Source: Actinomycetota bacterium
GTDB lineage: Bacteria; Actinomycetota; Actinomycetes; Nanopelagicales; Nanopelagicaceae
DNA length: 6,872 nt
Direction: 5' to 3'
Assembly (NCBI GenBank): GCA_009705185.1
Contig: WLCS01000048.1
Location: 1-6,872, forward strand
In this document: one piece after another, positions 5,342 to 6,872 of the stretch
Numbering within the stretch: position 1 is the first letter of the stretch
Layout of the letters: every line of letters begins with the position of its first letter
Position numbers and translations under genes: made by a program
The notes under the pieces: generated by a model
What the model saw: the letters and a program-made list of their open reading frames with translations, nothing else
Databases searched by the model: none
What the model was told of the DNA's origin: nothing

Positions 5342-6823
5342 TTAGCTCAATCGTCCTTTGAGGAACTTAGTCAGACCAACAATTAATTTGTCACTACCTT
5401 GTGATCGAGAGAAACTTGTAAAGGCAATCGGTAATTGGAAGCGAGCACGAACTACAGAACGCGGATATGTGAATTCGAGAATTCCTTCTGGTCCATGAAT
5501 TCGTCCGTAACCGCTGTCTTTTACTCCACCAAATGGCACAGAGTCCACTGCCGCAAATGAGATAACAGAGTTAATTGCAACCATCCCAGTATGTAACTGT
5601 GAAGCAATTTTCTTACCACTTCGTTTTGACCATACAGATGCGCCTAGGCCGTAGTTCGTTGCATTCGAGAGTTCGATTGCTTCGGCCATATCTTTGACTC
5701 TATTAATTGCAATTGTCGGCCCGAAAGTTTCTTCAGTCATCGCAATTGAATCCTCGGGCACATCGCAGAAAATTACTGGCTCAACAAATGGCGCTTTCAC
5801 AGAATCAGAGCCACCCATAATTACTTTCGCACCACGTGCAATTGCATCATCGATATGGCTCTGAATAATTGGAATCTGTTTAGGCATAGTCGTTGGACCG
5901 TATTTACCGTGACCAGGTGCACCAGGGTGAATATCTTTGGCAATTGCTACTACCTTTTCAATAAAGGCATCGGCTACTCGTTCATCGACATATACGCGCT
6001 CTGCGCCGATACAAGTCTGACCGGCATTAGAAAATGCAGACCACACCGTTGCATCTGCTGCACGTTTGATATCAGCATCGTGAGCCACGATTACAGGATC
6101 TTTTCCGCCACATTCAAGAACAACGGGAGTCATATGGGCAGCGCATGTCGCAGCGACAATTTTTGCTGTGCGAGTAGAACCGGTGAAAGCTAATTTATCT
6201 ACTCCACTTTCACAAAGGAATTTTCCAGTTTCTCCAAGTCCTGTTACGCATGTGAATACATCAGCAAGCAATGATGAATCAATAAAGGATTGAGCGAGAA
6301 AAACACCAACTCCTGGGGTGTATTCACTTGGTTTGAATACAACTGTGTTGCCGGCCGCCAAGGCATATGCAATAGAACCGAGGGGGGTGAAGACGGGATA
6401 GTTCCATGGGCCAATGACTCCGACTACTCCCACTGGAGATCGCTCAACTGTTGCAGACATATTTGCCATCAGTAATCCTGGTGAACGATGAGATGTGCGC
6501 ATGACAGACTCTGCATGACGAGCAGCCCACGCAATATGTCCTGCAGCCAATGCTGCTTCCAATTTTGCATCACTAATTGGTTTACCGGTTTCTTCTGAAA
6601 CAATTGCAGTAAGTTCATCAACATGTGCGAGTAAATAGTCACTCCACTTGAGTAGGACTTTTCGACGACCTCGGAAACCTAAATTGCGCCACGATGCAGA
6701 TGCAATGCGTGCTGCTGTCACTGCTGCACGTACTTCCGCTTCCGAAGCTTGCGGGTACGATTTAATTACTTCACCGGTTGCAGGATTGTGGGATTCAAAT
6801 ACTGCGCTTTTTGTTTCAGCCAT
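5342..6823 (-). CDS. NAD(P)-dependent aldehyde dehydrogenase, succinate-semialdehyde dehydrogenase-like
   Basis: Cytoplasmic enzyme that oxidises an aldehyde to the acid. Its 493 residues cover the whole ALDH fold. Visible are the oxyanion Asn141 in GPWNYPVFTPLG, cofactor Lys164 in VFKPSEYTP, FTGSTRTAKIV (213-223), general base Glu237 in LECGGKDP, nucleophile Cys271 in SNAGQTCIGAERV, the ETFGP motif (365-369) and PFGGVKDSGYGR (430-441). All catalytic residues are present. Overall look is that of actinobacterial proteins annotated as succinate-semialdehyde dehydrogenase, but substrate cannot be fixed from motifs; a medium-chain aldehyde is possible. After the core comes a tail (about 459-493) with hydrophobic and basic alternation. 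The ATG at 6823 is preceded by TAGTCT and six bases, with no ribosome site, so it is probably leaderless. No GABA transaminase is nearby. Confidence 0.93.
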   Translation of the reverse strand: MAETKSAVFESHNPATGEVIKSYPQASEAEVRAAVTAARIASASWRNLGFRGRRKVLLKWSDYLLAHVDELTAIVSEETGKPISDAKLEAALAAGHIAWAARHAESVMRTSHRSPGLLMANMSATVERSPVGVVGVIGPWNYPVFTPLGSIAYALAAGNTVVFKPSEYTPGVGVFLAQSFIDSSLLADVFTCVTGLGETGKFLCESGVDKLAFTGSTRTAKIVAATCAAHMTPVVLECGGKDPVIVAHDADIKRAADATVWSAFSNAGQTCIGAERVYVDERVADAFIEKVVAIAKDIHPGAPGHGKYGPTTMPKQIPIIQSHIDDAIARGAKVIMGGSDSVKAPFVEPVIFCDVPEDSIAMTEETFGPTIAINRVKDMAEAIELSNATNYGLGASVWSKRSGKKIASQLHTGMVAINSVISFAAVDSVPFGGVKDSGYGRIHGPEGILEFTYPRSVVRARFQLPIAFTSFSRSQGSDKLIVGLTKFLKGRLS

Positions 6824-6829
6824 AACCCA

Positions 6830-6835
6830 AGACTA
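6830..6835 (-). promoter_or_regulatory. Putative -10 element of the aldehyde dehydrogenase gene
   Basis: The minus strand reads TAGTCT, six bases (TGGGTT), then the ATG at 6823. A TTGGTT at 6853-6858 is a weak -35 candidate with a 17-bp spacer. It shares two base pairs with the opposite-strand -10 at 6834-6839. Confidence 0.5.
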
Positions 6836-6839
6836 GACT
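6834..6839 (+). promoter_or_regulatory. Putative -10 element of the divergent gene at the right edge
   Basis: TAGACT, six bases (GCAACT), then ATG at 6846. TTGTTT at 6811-6816 is a weak -35 candidate with a 17-bp spacer, inside the dehydrogenase coding region. The match to the other starts is the main reason to accept the ATG at 6846 as a gene start. Confidence 0.45.
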
Positions 6840-6845
6840 GCAACT

Positions 6846-6872
6846 ATGTCGGAACCAATCCGCCCCAGCACA
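6846..6872 (+). CDS. Start of an unidentified divergent gene (partial)
   Basis: Nine codons (MSEPIRPST) run off the right edge without a stop. This is far too short to identify. It is called a gene because an ATG stands six bases after TAGACT, the geometry seen at the other divergent starts, and because the window is otherwise packed with genes. The start is 22 bp from the start of the divergent aldehyde dehydrogenase. Confidence 0.45.

Noticed and set aside
5855..6193. 112-residue plus-strand open frame within the aldehyde dehydrogenase
   Set aside because: It is a shadow of a complete gene that has all its catalytic residues.
1..6872. CRISPR arrays, insertion sequences, tRNA or rRNA genes
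   Set aside because: No spaced direct repeats, transposase-like frames, terminal inverted repeats or recognisable RNA gene signatures were found; the only tandem repeats are inside one protein linker.

Overview
The window looks like a compact, A+T-leaning chromosomal segment of an actinobacterium, most plausibly a streamlined freshwater type of the acI/Nanopelagicales kind. This rests on inference from four things: the order atpD-atpC-murA-PduO adenosyltransferase; a MurA with Asp in place of the catalytic Cys, as in mycobacteria; a small CxxC/HxHxxC protein of a type seen in actinobacteria; and -10-like hexamers placed so that most transcripts would begin at the start codon. There is no rRNA, tRNA, CRISPR array or mobile element, and almost every base is coding.

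Layout. Positions 1-479 (+): the last codons of atpD, then atpC encoding an epsilon subunit with only its N-terminal domain, then an unusual 62-codon frame with no ATG/GTG/TTG start that encodes a two-helix membrane hairpin. Positions 480-1745 (-): murA, divergent from a PduO-type cobalamin adenosyltransferase (1774-2346, +). Positions 2349-4973 (-): a tightly packed four-gene run, in transcription order a DrrA-like ABC ATPase, an ABC-2 permease, a secreted Lys/Pro/Thr-rich protein and a small DUF2007-like membrane protein. Positions 5021-5338 (+): a small putative zinc-binding protein divergent from the exporter. Positions 5342-6823 (-): an aldehyde dehydrogenase of the succinate-semialdehyde type. 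Position 6846 onward (+): the first nine codons of another divergent gene.

How it works together. The left end is energy metabolism (F1 ATP synthase) beside peptidoglycan precursor synthesis and cofactor B12 activation, all housekeeping. The central minus-strand run is the accessory-looking part: an exporter co-transcribed with a secreted protein of unknown function and a small membrane protein. It is controlled from a 47-bp divergent intergenic region that carries a perfect 7-5-7 inverted repeat placed between the two -10 elements, a good candidate operator.

The most useful observations are that operator-like dyad, the consistent hexamer-N6-start geometry at all six divergent starts, the membrane mini-gene with an apparent ATT start, and the epsilon subunit lacking its regulatory C-terminal domain. 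I see no clear evidence of a wholly new system. The exporter plus secreted protein cluster is the best candidate for undescribed biology.
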